Source: an uncultured Cytophagales bacterium
GTDB taxonomy: Bacteria; Bacteroidota; Bacteroidia; Cytophagales; Bernardetiaceae
DNA length: 64,000 bases
Direction: 5' to 3'
NCBI GenBank assembly: GCA_937136415.1
Contig: CAKZOK010000105.1
Location: forward strand, 1 to 64,000
Shown: positions 42,249 through 51,338 of the stretch, piece by piece
Layout: every line of letters begins with the position of its first letter
Position numbering within the stretch: the first letter of the stretch is position 1
The notes under the pieces: model-generated
The model's database searches: none
What the model was told of the DNA's origin: nothing
What the model saw: only the letters and a program-made list of their open reading frames with translations
Made by a program: the position numbers and the translations under genes

Positions 42249-42635
42249 ATGGAAAATTTTTTCTTAGAAGGTACAAATAAAACACCTCAACTAGATTTTA
42301 ATTCTAATGAAGGACGTTTCCTCATTGCAGGACGCTCTATTCCAGAAAACTCTATTGAGTTTTATAAACCCCTTTTTGAGTGGTTAGACAATTACATCAA
42401 TCAAGCAAAATCAAATACAACTTTAGATGTAAAATTGGAATACTTTAATACAAGCTCTTCCAAATGCTTAGTAGAGATTTTTAGAAAATTAGAGGCTCTA
42501 CAACAAAAAAATGATAATGTTCTTATCAACTGGTATTACGAAGAAGATGATGAAGACATGCAAGAATCTGGAGAAGATTTTCAAGAAATTATAGATGTCA
42601 AAATCGTTTTAAATGAAATGGAAGAGGAAGAATAA
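42249..42635 (+). CDS. siaC: SiaC-family regulatory phosphoprotein (DUF1987)
   Basis: The 128-aa protein has the SiaC pattern TPQLDFNSNEGRFLIAGRS, IPENSIEFYKPLFEWL and the phosphorylation loop YFNTSSSKCL, in which Thr is the expected target of SiaB. The end is a very acidic tail (EEDDEDMQES). Phosphorylation state normally controls binding to a partner such as a diguanylate cyclase; the partner here is unknown. It ends at a bidirectional terminator. Confidence 0.88.
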   Translation: MENFFLEGTNKTPQLDFNSNEGRFLIAGRSIPENSIEFYKPLFEWLDNYINQAKSNTTLDVKLEYFNTSSSKCLVEIFRKLEALQQKNDNVLINWYYEEDDEDMQESGEDFQEIIDVKIVLNEMEEEE

Positions 42636-42690
42636 AAACTCTCTTCATATATTTTTAAATAATTCTACGCCTTGTTTTTGAGCATTACAA

Positions 42691-42730
42691 AAAAATAGCT
42701 ATTCTATTTCAAAATAGAATAGCTATTTTT
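42691..42730. terminator. Bidirectional terminator
   Basis: AAAAATAGCTATTCTATTT pairs with AAATAGAATAGCTATTTTT between the convergent siaC and RING-like genes. Confidence 0.9.
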
Positions 42731-42731
42731 A

Positions 42732-44177
42732 TTATTTACTAATTTGCCACTTACTTTGCCCTAATGTGGTTGTTGCAATAATTTCATTATTCTTTATATC
42801 AAAAAAAGCATTTCCTATAAAAGGTTTATGCTCATTTGTTCGCATAGATTTGAGTAATGTTTTGTTTCTAGTATCATATAAATGAAGTAGTTTATCCTCA
42901 CTTTGAATTAAAAAATACTTTCCATTTTCACTCATAATTATCTTTTCATTTTTCTTAAAATGAAATGTAGAAAACTCATTTACTTGCCTTGCTCCTCGCC
43001 TGTCTAATGTATAGTAATAAATTTTGTAGCCTTTACTAATTACAGAAATAGCCTCATAATCTAGTTTTTCTGCTAAATTTTCTTTTTCATTCTCCTCCAA
43101 TTTTTCAAATTCCTTTAAAAATAATTCTGGATATACAAAAGTAGCTTGTGGCATCTTTGCACCTTGAAAAACAGTTAAGAGTTTGCCAAATTTAAGTTTT
43201 TTTTCCTCTTCTTTTTCAAGTAGTTTGGGGGCATTTTCTAAAAATTTATTCTTCTTTATTTCTTCTTTATTTTTCAAACTTCTAAGCTCTACAAGTCCAT
43301 TTTCATAACTCAAAAGAACCTCTGTTTTTTGCAAATTTTCTGTCCAAAAATAAAGTTTTTCATTTTTATTTATAAAAACCTCCCATTCTTTCGGAATTTT
43401 TTTTAGAATAGAATGTTGTTTTTTATTATCTAACTCTTCTGTTTTGATAAATGAAGTTGGGGTTTCTGCCTCTGCTTGTGTGATAAGCAATAACTGTTTT
43501 GTGGGATACTCCGAGTTGGGTTTGTACTTTCTTGAGTTGGTGTACCAATGCTTTGCCTCGTTATATTTTTTTGCTTTAAAAAAACGGTCAGCTTCTTCTA
43601 AAGTAAATAAATACTCATTTTCTAGTTGTTCTAACAAACGTAATGCTTCTGTATTACTGGGATTTATATTAAGAGCTTTGGTATAATAATTCTGAGCTTC
43701 AGAAAAATTTTGTGCTTGATATTGTTTTTTTGCGTGACTAATATAGTGCTTTTCTGTAATCGAAATTCCTTGAACACTTATGCTTTTTGCTGGCGAAGTA
43801 AGTGTATTTATTGCTGTTGCCATCATTCCAAAAACTCCTATTAATATAAAAATAGACATCAATGCACTTCCAGAATATTTTTTATAAAAAGCTATTTTTT
43901 TTCTTTTCTCAATTTTCTTTTTATCCAAAGAAAGTGAACGCAAAGTAGGAACTTTTTTGAGTGTTTGGGATTGATGGCAATGCGAACGACCAATATATTG
44001 CCAAGAATCTACTGTAAAAACTGACTTACAGACCTGACAAAAAACGACATGCTCACCTTCTTCTATAATTTCATGTGTGATTGAGTCTTGTCTTTTTTGA
44101 GCAAGAAAATGAGCATGTTTTTTTTTATCAATTAAATGAGAATAAATTTTTGATGTATTTTTTTTCATGATTTTCAT
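42732..44177 (-). CDS. RING-like, membrane, TPR protein of unknown function
   Basis: This 481-aa protein opens with the same Cys/His domain as the protein at 36443: RQDSITHEIIEEG, CQVCKSVFTVDSWQY, SHCHQSQTL (about residues 15-72). One membrane helix (about 103-125) follows, then two TPR repeats (about 145-220: QNFSEAQNYYTKALNINP, NEAKHWYTNSRKYKP). The C-terminal region (250-481) is rich in charged strands that recall a WD-like propeller but is not recognised. The helix would place the zinc domain in the cytoplasm and the TPRs outside, or the reverse. Start ATG at 44177 or 44168. Confidence 0.65.
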   Translation of the reverse strand: MKIMKKNTSKIYSHLIDKKKHAHFLAQKRQDSITHEIIEEGEHVVFCQVCKSVFTVDSWQYIGRSHCHQSQTLKKVPTLRSLSLDKKKIEKRKKIAFYKKYSGSALMSIFILIGVFGMMATAINTLTSPAKSISVQGISITEKHYISHAKKQYQAQNFSEAQNYYTKALNINPSNTEALRLLEQLENEYLFTLEEADRFFKAKKYNEAKHWYTNSRKYKPNSEYPTKQLLLITQAEAETPTSFIKTEELDNKKQHSILKKIPKEWEVFINKNEKLYFWTENLQKTEVLLSYENGLVELRSLKNKEEIKKNKFLENAPKLLEKEEEKKLKFGKLLTVFQGAKMPQATFVYPELFLKEFEKLEENEKENLAEKLDYEAISVISKGYKIYYYTLDRRGARQVNEFSTFHFKKNEKIIMSENGKYFLIQSEDKLLHLYDTRNKTLLKSMRTNEHKPFIGNAFFDIKNNEIIATTTLGQSKWQISK

Positions 44178-44374
44178 TTGTTTAAATAAACAACTTTCAT
44201 AATAGTATTTTAAATTTGATATTCTAAAATACTACTTTTCGCTTTAAATAGATAATTCATTGATTTATAAAATGTTATAAAATAATTATTTTTAAGATAA
44301 CACTTTTATTTTTTTTGCGTTTCAAAAATGTAGCAATACATTTTTACTTTAATTTACTATTTCCCTTATCAATT

Positions 44375-45199
44375 ATGAAGTTCAAAAATTCAGTATTTTT
44401 TCGAAGCCTAACAGGTTTAGGCTTTTTTTTATTAGGAGTTTCTGCTACCCCTTTATTAGCACAAAACCATCAAAATTCATTTTATAATACAACTAATTTA
44501 GATTCTAAATTAGTTAAACCTATTTTTCAAAATCCCTCTCTTACTTCTTTTTCTACAAAAGAAATTAAAGGTACAGATATGGCAATTTCGCCATGGGAAA
44601 AGCGTGTCGGAATAACAGGGGCTTTTGGAGAAAGTACGATAAGTACAACGCTAGGGTTTTCACATCTTTATGGTTTGGGTTCTTCTCGCCGTTTCAAGAT
44701 AGGTTATGGGCTTCGTTTGTCTTCCTTTTTTGGTTCGGATAGAGAGTTTACGGCTGCCCCACCAGATTTGGCTTCAGCAGATAACCCAAATTCATTTTTT
44801 GTAGAAAACAGTCAAACTAATGCTATTAATTTAGGGTTTTATACTGATTATTCGATTACTAAAAATCTACTTATCGGCTTTAATATTGATATGATAGGTT
44901 TTAGTTTTGGAGGGGAGCAAGATGGTTTGGTCGTACAATCGGGTTTTCCACTAGATTTTGTGAATAATGATACAGCCAAGCCGACTGGTTTTAATGCTCT
45001 TTTGGTGGGAGATAATGACCGAGGAACACTCAATTCTGAATTTTGGCTAGGTTACAAAATCACTTCAAATATAATGATAAGAGGTGCATTTTCATATCTT
45101 TTTACTGAATATACAACTACTGGACAGTATGAAGATGACAATGACCGTTTTAGATATAAAGCCTCACAAGGAGCTATCGGAATTAATTATATTTTCTAA
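44375..45199 (+). CDS. Outer-membrane beta-barrel protein
   Basis: The longer open frame starts with TTG at 44315, but the ATG at 44375 gives a clean signal peptide (MKFKNSVFFRSLTGLGFFLLGVSA..PLLAQ), so I use it. The 274-aa product has an extended N-terminal segment. Alternating amphipathic strands follow: TISTTLGFSHLYGLG, FKIGYGLRLSSFFG, NAINLGFYTDYSITKNLLIGFNIDMIGFSFGG, SEFWLGYKIT. The terminal Phe of GAIGINYIF is typical for BAM-inserted barrels. The cargo or ligand is unknown. A strong terminator follows. Confidence 0.75.
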   Translation: MKFKNSVFFRSLTGLGFFLLGVSATPLLAQNHQNSFYNTTNLDSKLVKPIFQNPSLTSFSTKEIKGTDMAISPWEKRVGITGAFGESTISTTLGFSHLYGLGSSRRFKIGYGLRLSSFFGSDREFTAAPPDLASADNPNSFFVENSQTNAINLGFYTDYSITKNLLIGFNIDMIGFSFGGEQDGLVVQSGFPLDFVNNDTAKPTGFNALLVGDNDRGTLNSEFWLGYKITSNIMIRGAFSYLFTEYTTTGQYEDDNDRFRYKASQGAIGINYIF

Positions 45200-45213
45200 T
45201 AATTTAATTTCAC

Positions 45214-45262
45214 AAAAAAAAGACTTTTCTTTATTTTTTGAATAAAGAAAAGTCTTTTTTTA
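45214..45262 (+). terminator. Rho-independent terminator
   Basis: AAAAAAGACTTTTCTTTATT pairs with AATAAAGAAAAGTCTTTTTT 15 bp after the barrel stop; suitable for both directions. Confidence 0.9.
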
Positions 45263-45299
45263 AATTTATTTTCCTGCACAAAGCAGAAAAAAGTTAAGA

Positions 45300-45740
45300 C
45301 TATCTAGGTACAAGAACAAAACGTACAGCAGGCTCTGGTTTGTTAGGAGCTGCAGCTTCATTATAACTAATTGTTAATTGAGTTTCAGAAGCAGTAAAGT
45401 TAACCGTATTTCCAGCAAAAGTAGCTGATGTTGGGTTATCGTTATTGTTTAAAGACCAAGCACCAGAAGTAGCACCAGCAAAATTGTAAGCTACACCACC
45501 TGTTGTGATTGTAAATGTAGTTGGAGCATCACCACTTTGATTCAATGTAAGAGAAAAATTCTCTGTATTATCAACTGCATTGCCATCTACTGTAAGTGTA
45601 CTAATTTTCCAAGCTTTAGAGATTTTTTCTATTAAAGATTTTTCATCATCGCCACCAGTATCATCTTTACACGTACATTTTACAAGAAATAGAGTACAGA
45701 ATAATGCAATTAGAAGCAAAGGATTACGAAATACGTTCAT
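45300..45740 (-). CDS. Lipocalin-like secreted lipoprotein
   Basis: In this 146-aa protein the signal LLLIALFCTLFLVKCTCKDD contains a lipobox-like Cys. The mature part has the motif KISKAWKISTLTVDG common in Bacteroidota lipocalin-like small lipoproteins, and a beta-rich body with conserved LTLNQSG and GAWSLNNND strands. Ligand unknown. It is convergent with the upstream beta-barrel gene. Confidence 0.65.
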   Translation of the reverse strand: MNVFRNPLLLIALFCTLFLVKCTCKDDTGGDDEKSLIEKISKAWKISTLTVDGNAVDNTENFSLTLNQSGDAPTTFTITTGGVAYNFAGATSGAWSLNNNDNPTSATFAGNTVNFTASETQLTISYNEAAAPNKPEPAVRFVLVPR

Positions 45741-45963
45741 AAATTTAGGATTTAAGAGTTGAAATTGAGTTAAAATTTAAAAATCAAATTTAAGTTAAGA
45801 TTAAAGCAGAGTTAGATTATTAATTTTAATTCGATATATTTAATAACAATAATTTTTGATTCAAAACTAATTATCATTAAAGATAATACGAATTTTTGAA
45901 TTTCTAAAAAAAAACGAGTAAAAAATCAAAAGTTAATAGATAAACATCATTTTTTTTATCGTT

Positions 45964-46623
45964 TTAGGGTTTTAAGCTCTGAATATCAATGATTTGTGAG
46001 CAAAAATGATATTCAATTTCTTGATTTGAAGCAACGACAAGTATTTTTTTATTAAAAATTGTAGCAATTTCTTTGAGATACCATTCGCTATTTTGTTTAT
46101 CAAGATTAGAAGTAGGCTCATCTAAGAATATTATTTTAGCATCAGAATAGATTGCTAAGGCTAATTTTAGTTTTTGTTTCATACCTGAAGAAAAAAAACG
46201 AATCGCTTTATTTTTGGTATTCACAAAGCCTAGTTTTTCAATAATTTGATTTATTTCTATATCAAAAGGCTTGAAAGCTTGCTGAAATTTTAATTGTTCT
46301 ATCAAAGTAAATTCTTCAATAAGCTCTGTATAAGGAGCAGCCCAAGCAATATAATCTTGCCAGTTTTCTTTTGAAATAATTTTTTCTTTTTCAGAATAAA
46401 TCAAATTTCCTTCCGACAAAGGTAAATAACCTACAAGACTTTTAATAAGTGTTGATTTGCCACTTCCATTACTTCCTACGATGGCTGTTGGATTGGTGCT
46501 GCAAAAATCACAGGTAAGGTTACGAAAAATCCATTCTCTTTCAAATCTTTTTCCAATATTTTGAACTGAAATAGAAAGTGTATTTTTCTTTATTGTAGAA
46601 TTATCTTTAGAAAAGGTAGTCAA
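45964..46623 (-). CDS. ABC transporter ATP-binding protein
   Basis: The 219-aa single ATPase has Walker A GSNGSGKST, signature FSSGMKQKLKLAL and Walker B IIFLDEPTSNLD. The H-loop His is replaced (VVASNQEIE), which is seen in heme-exporter-like CcmA and related ATPases. Its permease is not in the window. The gene begins 10 bp after the rhodanese stop, so the two are co-transcribed. Confidence 0.85.
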   Translation of the reverse strand: MTTFSKDNSTIKKNTLSISVQNIGKRFEREWIFRNLTCDFCSTNPTAIVGSNGSGKSTLIKSLVGYLPLSEGNLIYSEKEKIISKENWQDYIAWAAPYTELIEEFTLIEQLKFQQAFKPFDIEINQIIEKLGFVNTKNKAIRFFSSGMKQKLKLALAIYSDAKIIFLDEPTSNLDKQNSEWYLKEIATIFNKKILVVASNQEIEYHFCSQIIDIQSLKP

Positions 46624-46633
46624 AATACTTTAA

Positions 46634-46933
46634 TTAGGATAATTTTTTATAGCCATCTGCACCTTGTAAAAGGTTTCTGACATTTTTAAAACCTTTAGAA
46701 ATTAAGAAATTTTTGGCTGTTGCACTGCGTCCACCTGCTTTGCAATGCACAATAATTTCTTTTTCTTTCCAGTCTTCTAACTCTTCTAATCGTTGAGGAA
46801 GTTCTCCTAATGGGATTAGTTTTCCATCAAGGTTATACTCACTATACTCAAACTCTTCTCTTACATCAAGAAGATTGATTTGTGTTCCTTCGTCTTTTAG
46901 ATTTTTCAGTTCTTGAGGAGTAATGTCATTCAT
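46634..46933 (-). CDS. Rhodanese-like sulfurtransferase domain protein
   Basis: The 99-aa single-domain rhodanese has NLLDVREEFEYSEY and the active-site loop HCKAGGRSA with catalytic Cys. It carries persulfide from a donor to an acceptor in the cytoplasm. It is the first gene of a two-gene unit with the ABC ATPase. Confidence 0.92.
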   Translation of the reverse strand: MNDITPQELKNLKDEGTQINLLDVREEFEYSEYNLDGKLIPLGELPQRLEELEDWKEKEIIVHCKAGGRSATAKNFLISKGFKNVRNLLQGADGYKKLS

Positions 46934-47000
46934 TGCAAATAATAATTAATGAAAATTTTGTTTTATCAAATTAAAGAATACAAAGCTACACAATTTGAAC

Positions 47001-47040
47001 AAAAAAGCCATAGTTTCTATTTTGAATCTATGGCTTTTTA
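47001..47040 (-). terminator. Isolated terminator hairpin
   Basis: AAAAAAGCCATAG pairs with CTATGGCTTTTT. It lies upstream of the rhodanese gene and 230 bp 3' of the DinD-like remnant on the minus strand, so it may be the old terminator of that gene. Confidence 0.75.
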
Positions 47041-47124
47041 TTATTTTAAGTACTTGAACGCAATTAAAATATAAATAAATTACAGTATTTTTTAGTGATA
47101 TTTAATTCCACTTAAGTAGTTAAG

Positions 47125-47188
47125 TTTAATTATTTATACCTAAAAATGTATCTTGTTTTTTTGTCTAAGTCTATACTTTTAGGTCTGA
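47125..47188 (+). repeat. 63-bp interspersed repeat, copy 2
   Basis: It matches 12553-12615 across TTAATTATTTATACCTAAAA ... ATACTTTTAGGTCTGA with a few substitutions in the centre. Both copies are intergenic. Confidence 0.7.
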
Positions 47189-47272
47189 CTTGGGCAAAAC
47201 AATCCTTTCTAAAGCCTTAACTGTAAAGTTTCACAAGATTGTTATAGTTTTTAAACTCCATTTTTATTTTAA

Positions 47273-47560
47273 CTATAAAGCAAAATCTTTATCTTTCAAA
47301 AGTGTAGTTTGTAGATAACCCGATAAGAGTTTGTTTTTAGAAATACCAAATTTATTCTTCATTTGTTGTCTAGTATTTCCACTAAAAAGCTCCTTATTGC
47401 CTTCCGAACGTATATATCTAAAACTAGCATTTCTTTATTTGATAAATTGGAAGGTTATTTTTTTCTAGTCGTTGCTTGTTCAGATTCTAAGCAGTGTTTT
47501 TCAATTAACTCTTGTTTGTATAGCAAAAGAATTTTTTAACATTATAATTTTGAAAGTAAT
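47273..47560 (-). pseudogene. Possible decayed DinD-like gene fragment
   Basis: On the minus strand 53 codons (47434-47276, stop TAG 47275-47273) read FRYIRSEGNKELFSGN, TRQQMKNKFGISKNKLLSGY and LLKDKDFA. This resembles part of DNA-damage-inducible DinD/BRO-type proteins (MKxKxGI... then PLADFLPT and KAKDFA). Upstream frames (ELIEKHCLES; NNLPIYQIKK) are separated by stops, as expected of a decayed gene. The assignment is tentative. Confidence 0.3.
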
Positions 47561-47691
47561 TACAATACAGCTAATTAAATTAGAAATTATATTGATTATT
47601 AGAGCAAAACTTTAACTTTTTTAAAGTCTAATCTTTTTTCAATCTATTCTAAAATTGATTAACTTGTATAGTTATTAATTGAGAATTATTA

Positions 47692-47828
47692 AGTCGCTTC
47701 TGGGGACACAAGCAACGGAGAAGTTGGTTTATTCTTCAAAAAATATTGTAATGATAATAATAGAAAAATAAGTTTAACTAATCAGTTAAGTAAAAAATAT
47801 ACCGTTGCTCGTGTTTTCACAAGTGACA
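47692..47828. repeat. Inverted repeat pair before the DUF4175 gene
   Basis: GTCGCTTCTGGGGACACAAG with CAACGG at about 47692-47717 and its inverted partner (CCGTTGCTCGTGTTTTCACAAGTGAC, about 47803-47828) are related at roughly 20 of 26 positions. They enclose about 85 bp ending 16 bp before the ATG at 47844. Confidence 0.4.
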
Positions 47829-47843
47829 AGACATAATAAAAAA

Positions 47844-50800
47844 ATGAAAACATCAATAGAGGCATTATACGCCAATATCCAATCTTATAAAAGAAAATAT
47901 TACAAAAATTTACTCCTAAAAGGTTCTTTACTTGCTATTTCGGCGTTTTTGGGAGCGTTTGCTGTTGTGAGTATTTTGGAATATTTCGGTAATTTTAGTT
48001 CTACTTTTAGAGCAATTTTATTTTATAGTTTTATTTCTGTCAGTATTTTTTCCCTTGTCTATTGGGTAATTATTCCGATTTATCAACTTTTTACATTAGA
48101 CAAACAACTGCCTCACAACGAAGCTGCTCGGCAAATTGGGCGATATTTTCCACAAGTAGAGGACCGTCTGTTGAATGTTTTGCAACTGCATTCTACCAAT
48201 TCGAATCCTCAAAATTCGGATTTGTATCAAGCCAGTATCGAACAAAAAGCCTCACAATTTGCGCCTATTTCATTTGCCGATGCGATTGAGTACGAGCAAA
48301 ATCGTCGTTATCTTAGATTTTTATTTATTCCTATTGTCTTGATTGCTGCTTTTTTGGTTTGGGATTTGGATTTTTACAAAGCGAGTGCCGTTCGTCTTGT
48401 TAATTATGAGCAAGATTTTGCGCCAAAAGCTCCTTTTAATTTTGCGATTGACACCAAACAACTCATTGCTTTTAAGGGAGAAGATTTGAATTTTGATGTA
48501 AATCTTAGTGGTTCTGCTTTTCCAAATGAAGTATTTTTGATTACAGAAAATGGGCGCAAAATTAAGCTAGACAAAAATTCGACCTCTTCTTATTCCTATC
48601 AATTTACAAATATTCAACGTCCGTTTGAGTTTTCATTAGAGGGCGAAGGTTATACTTCCAAAATGTATGAAATTGTTGTTCGTCAGCGTCCACAGCTTCG
48701 CAATTTTGTAGCCTATCTTAATTATCCAAATTATACAGGAAAAAAAGATGAACGCCAAGAAAATACAGGAAATTTAATCGTTCCAGCAGGAACACAAATT
48801 GAATGGCGTTTTCAAACACAAGAAACTGAAAAGCTAAATTTTGTTTCTATTATTTCAAATGATTCTATCAATGTAAAAACAGCCAAAAAAGAAGATGATG
48901 GATTTTTACTTCAAACAATAGCTTTAAAATCAGAAGCCTTTGAAATAGAATTGGAAAACAAATACAGTAAGAATAAGGAAAAAATTAATTATTTACTGAC
49001 TGTTATTCAAGACGAATATCCGAAGGTTTCACTCAACCAGTTTCAAGATTCGGTAATGTATGATTATTTGATGTTGGGAGGGAATATTTCAGATGATTAT
49101 GGAATTACAAATTTGCGTTTTAATTATAGAATTACTTCAAATAAAAAAACTTCAAAGTATAAATCCCTACCTCTAAAATTTAATCCAAATGCTATCAATC
49201 AACAGTATTTTCATCAAGTAGAATTATCTCCTCTGAATCTAAAAGCAGGTGATGAATTGGAATATTTTGTTCAAGTTTGGGATAATGATGGTGTTCGTGG
49301 TCGTAAAAGTAGCAAAACAGGAAGTTATCGTTTTCAAATTCCGAAAGAATCAGAAATGCGTGAATCGGTAGCAGAAACGAGTAAAAGTGCCGAATCTCAA
49401 ATCGACAAAACGCTAGAAGAAGCACAAGATTTAAACAAAAAAATCAAGAAACTTGCCGAAGATTTAAAAGGAAAAAAGAAATTAAATTGGCAACAACAAA
49501 AGGAATTAGAAAAACTTTTAGAAGATAAAAAACAGCTTGAAGAAGACATCAAAAAGATGCAAGAGCAAAACAAAAAGCTCAACGAACAACAAGAAAAATT
49601 TACAGAACAAGATGAGCGAATTTCTGAAAAATCAAAGAAATTACAGGAGTTGATGGACGAACTCATGGACGAAAAAACAAAAGAACTCTATGATAAATTA
49701 CAAGAACTTTTGCAAGAAGAAACCAATAGTGAAGAAATAAAAGAAGTATTGGAAAAGCTCCAAAATAAGGAAATGAATCTTGAAAAAGAGCTTGACCGAA
49801 CGCTTGAAATGTTCAAAAAATTGGAAGTCGATAAAAAAATGCAAGACATTGCAAAGCAGCTTGAAGAACTTTCGAAGCAGCAAAAAGACCTTGCCAAAGA
49901 AACCAAAGAACAGCAAGAAAAAGAAGAAAATCAGAAGAACAAACAAGCCCAAAAAGATGCCGAAAAAGACGCTGCCAAAAACGAGCAAATCAAAGAAGAA
50001 CAAAAAGAACTCAACGAAAAATTTGAGGAAATGAAAGAACAACTAGAAGAGTTGGACAAAATGAATGAAGACCTCAAAACGCCAAAAGATTTAGAAGACA
50101 CAAAGAAAAAAGAAGAAGAAGTAACCGAGCAACAAGAGCAAAGTAGTGAGCAATTAGAGCAAAAAGAAAAGAAAAAGGCTTCTCAATCTCAAGAAAATGC
50201 TGGTGAAAAAATGGAACAAATGGCACAACAGATGCAACAAATGTCGTCTTCTGCAGAGATGCAACAGGCGCAAGAAGATTACGACGATTTGCGTCAGCTT
50301 TTAGAAAATTTATTAAAACTTTCTTTTGAGCAAGAAGAAATTATGAACGGTTTTAATGAAATTGACCAACGAGACCCAAAGTATATTACGCTTTCTCAAG
50401 ACCAATTAAAGCTAAAAGATGATGCTCAAATTGTAGAGGATAGTCTTCGTGCGCTTGCAAAACGTGTCATGCAAATTGAAGCCTTTGTAATGCGTGAACT
50501 TACTGATATGAATGATTATATGGCGCAGGTTACGCAACAGGTAAAAGACCGTAAAAACCCTAGAATGCTTGCTAGTCGTCAGCAATCGGTAATGACTTCT
50601 ATCAATAATTTGGCGTTGATGCTCAACGATGTTTTGGAACAGATGCAAAAATCTATGTCGCAAATGGGAATGGGAAAACCAAAATCGGGAAAACCAAATG
50701 GAAGCCCATCGATGAGTGAAATGCAACAATCTATCAACCAGCAAATTCAAAATCTAAAGAAAAGTGGAAAATCTGGAAGGCAGCTTTCCGAAGGTCTTGC

Positions 50801-51287
50801 CAAAATAGCAGCACAACAAGAAGCCTTGCGCCGAGCCTTACAAAAAGCAATGAAACAAGGACAAGGAAAGGACGGAAAAGAAGGTAAAGACGGAAAAAAA
50901 GCAGGAAAGGAAGGAGAAAATGGCGAAAACGGAGAAGGCGACGGAGGTTCGCAAGGAAACGGTGGCAATATGTCCAAAATGATAAAAGACATGGAAAAAA
51001 CCGAAGAAGATTTGGTAAACAAACGTCTTACTCAAGAACTCATCGAACGCCAAAAGCAAATTATGACACGTCTTTTACAATCTGAAAAAGCAAAAAGAGA
51101 ACGAGATTTGGACGAAAAACGAGAAGCCGAACAAGCAAAAGCTACAAAACGAAGAGTTCCACCACAGTTTGAAGAATATTTTAAGCAAAAGGAACAACAA
51201 ATCGAACTTTTAAAAACTATTCCTCCTGCGCTTAGTCCGTACTACAAGCAGCAAGTCAATGAGTATTTTAAGAAATTGGAGGAGTAG
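47844..51287 (+). CDS. DUF4175-family membrane protein with long coiled coil
   Basis: I start at the ATG at 47844, since the longer frame starts with TTG and adds 13 unconserved residues. The 1147-aa protein has two N-terminal membrane helices (SLLAISAFLGAFAVVSIL and AILFYSFISVSIFSLVYWVI), a third near residue 160, and a large periplasmic beta-rich part (to about residue 520). A Glu/Lys/Gln coiled coil of about 600 residues then follows, with a Gly-rich segment (KDGKEGKDGKKAG). DUF4175 proteins occur in Bacteroidota and alphaproteobacteria and have no settled function. A role in envelope structure is plausible. Confidence 0.8.
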   Translation: MKTSIEALYANIQSYKRKYYKNLLLKGSLLAISAFLGAFAVVSILEYFGNFSSTFRAILFYSFISVSIFSLVYWVIIPIYQLFTLDKQLPHNEAARQIGRYFPQVEDRLLNVLQLHSTNSNPQNSDLYQASIEQKASQFAPISFADAIEYEQNRRYLRFLFIPIVLIAAFLVWDLDFYKASAVRLVNYEQDFAPKAPFNFAIDTKQLIAFKGEDLNFDVNLSGSAFPNEVFLITENGRKIKLDKNSTSSYSYQFTNIQRPFEFSLEGEGYTSKMYEIVVRQRPQLRNFVAYLNYPNYTGKKDERQENTGNLIVPAGTQIEWRFQTQETEKLNFVSIISNDSINVKTAKKEDDGFLLQTIALKSEAFEIELENKYSKNKEKINYLLTVIQDEYPKVSLNQFQDSVMYDYLMLGGNISDDYGITNLRFNYRITSNKKTSKYKSLPLKFNPNAINQQYFHQVELSPLNLKAGDELEYFVQVWDNDGVRGRKSSKTGSYRFQIPKESEMRESVAETSKSAESQIDKTLEEAQDLNKKIKKLAEDLKGKKKLNWQQQKELEKLLEDKKQLEEDIKKMQEQNKKLNEQQEKFTEQDERISEKSKKLQELMDELMDEKTKELYDKLQELLQEETNSEEIKEVLEKLQNKEMNLEKELDRTLEMFKKLEVDKKMQDIAKQLEELSKQQKDLAKETKEQQEKEENQKNKQAQKDAEKDAAKNEQIKEEQKELNEKFEEMKEQLEELDKMNEDLKTPKDLEDTKKKEEEVTEQQEQSSEQLEQKEKKKASQSQENAGEKMEQMAQQMQQMSSSAEMQQAQEDYDDLRQLLENLLKLSFEQEEIMNGFNEIDQRDPKYITLSQDQLKLKDDAQIVEDSLRALAKRVMQIEAFVMRELTDMNDYMAQVTQQVKDRKNPRMLASRQQSVMTSINNLALMLNDVLEQMQKSMSQMGMGKPKSGKPNGSPSMSEMQQSINQQIQNLKKSGKSGRQLSEGLAKIAAQQEALRRALQKAMKQGQGKDGKEGKDGKKAGKEGENGENGEGDGGSQGNGGNMSKMIKDMEKTEEDLVNKRLTQELIERQKQIMTRLLQSEKAKRERDLDEKREAEQAKATKRRVPPQFEEYFKQKEQQIELLKTIPPALSPYYKQQVNEYFKKLEE

Positions 51288-51338
51288 AATTAAACCATTA
51301 ATTGATAAAATTATGTCAAATATAGTTATCTCCATGCC

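Noticed and set aside
49400-51200. Long Lys/Glu-rich stretch as a sequencing artefact or repeat expansion
   Set aside because: It is not periodic at the DNA level and keeps one open frame; it fits the coiled coil of DUF4175 proteins.
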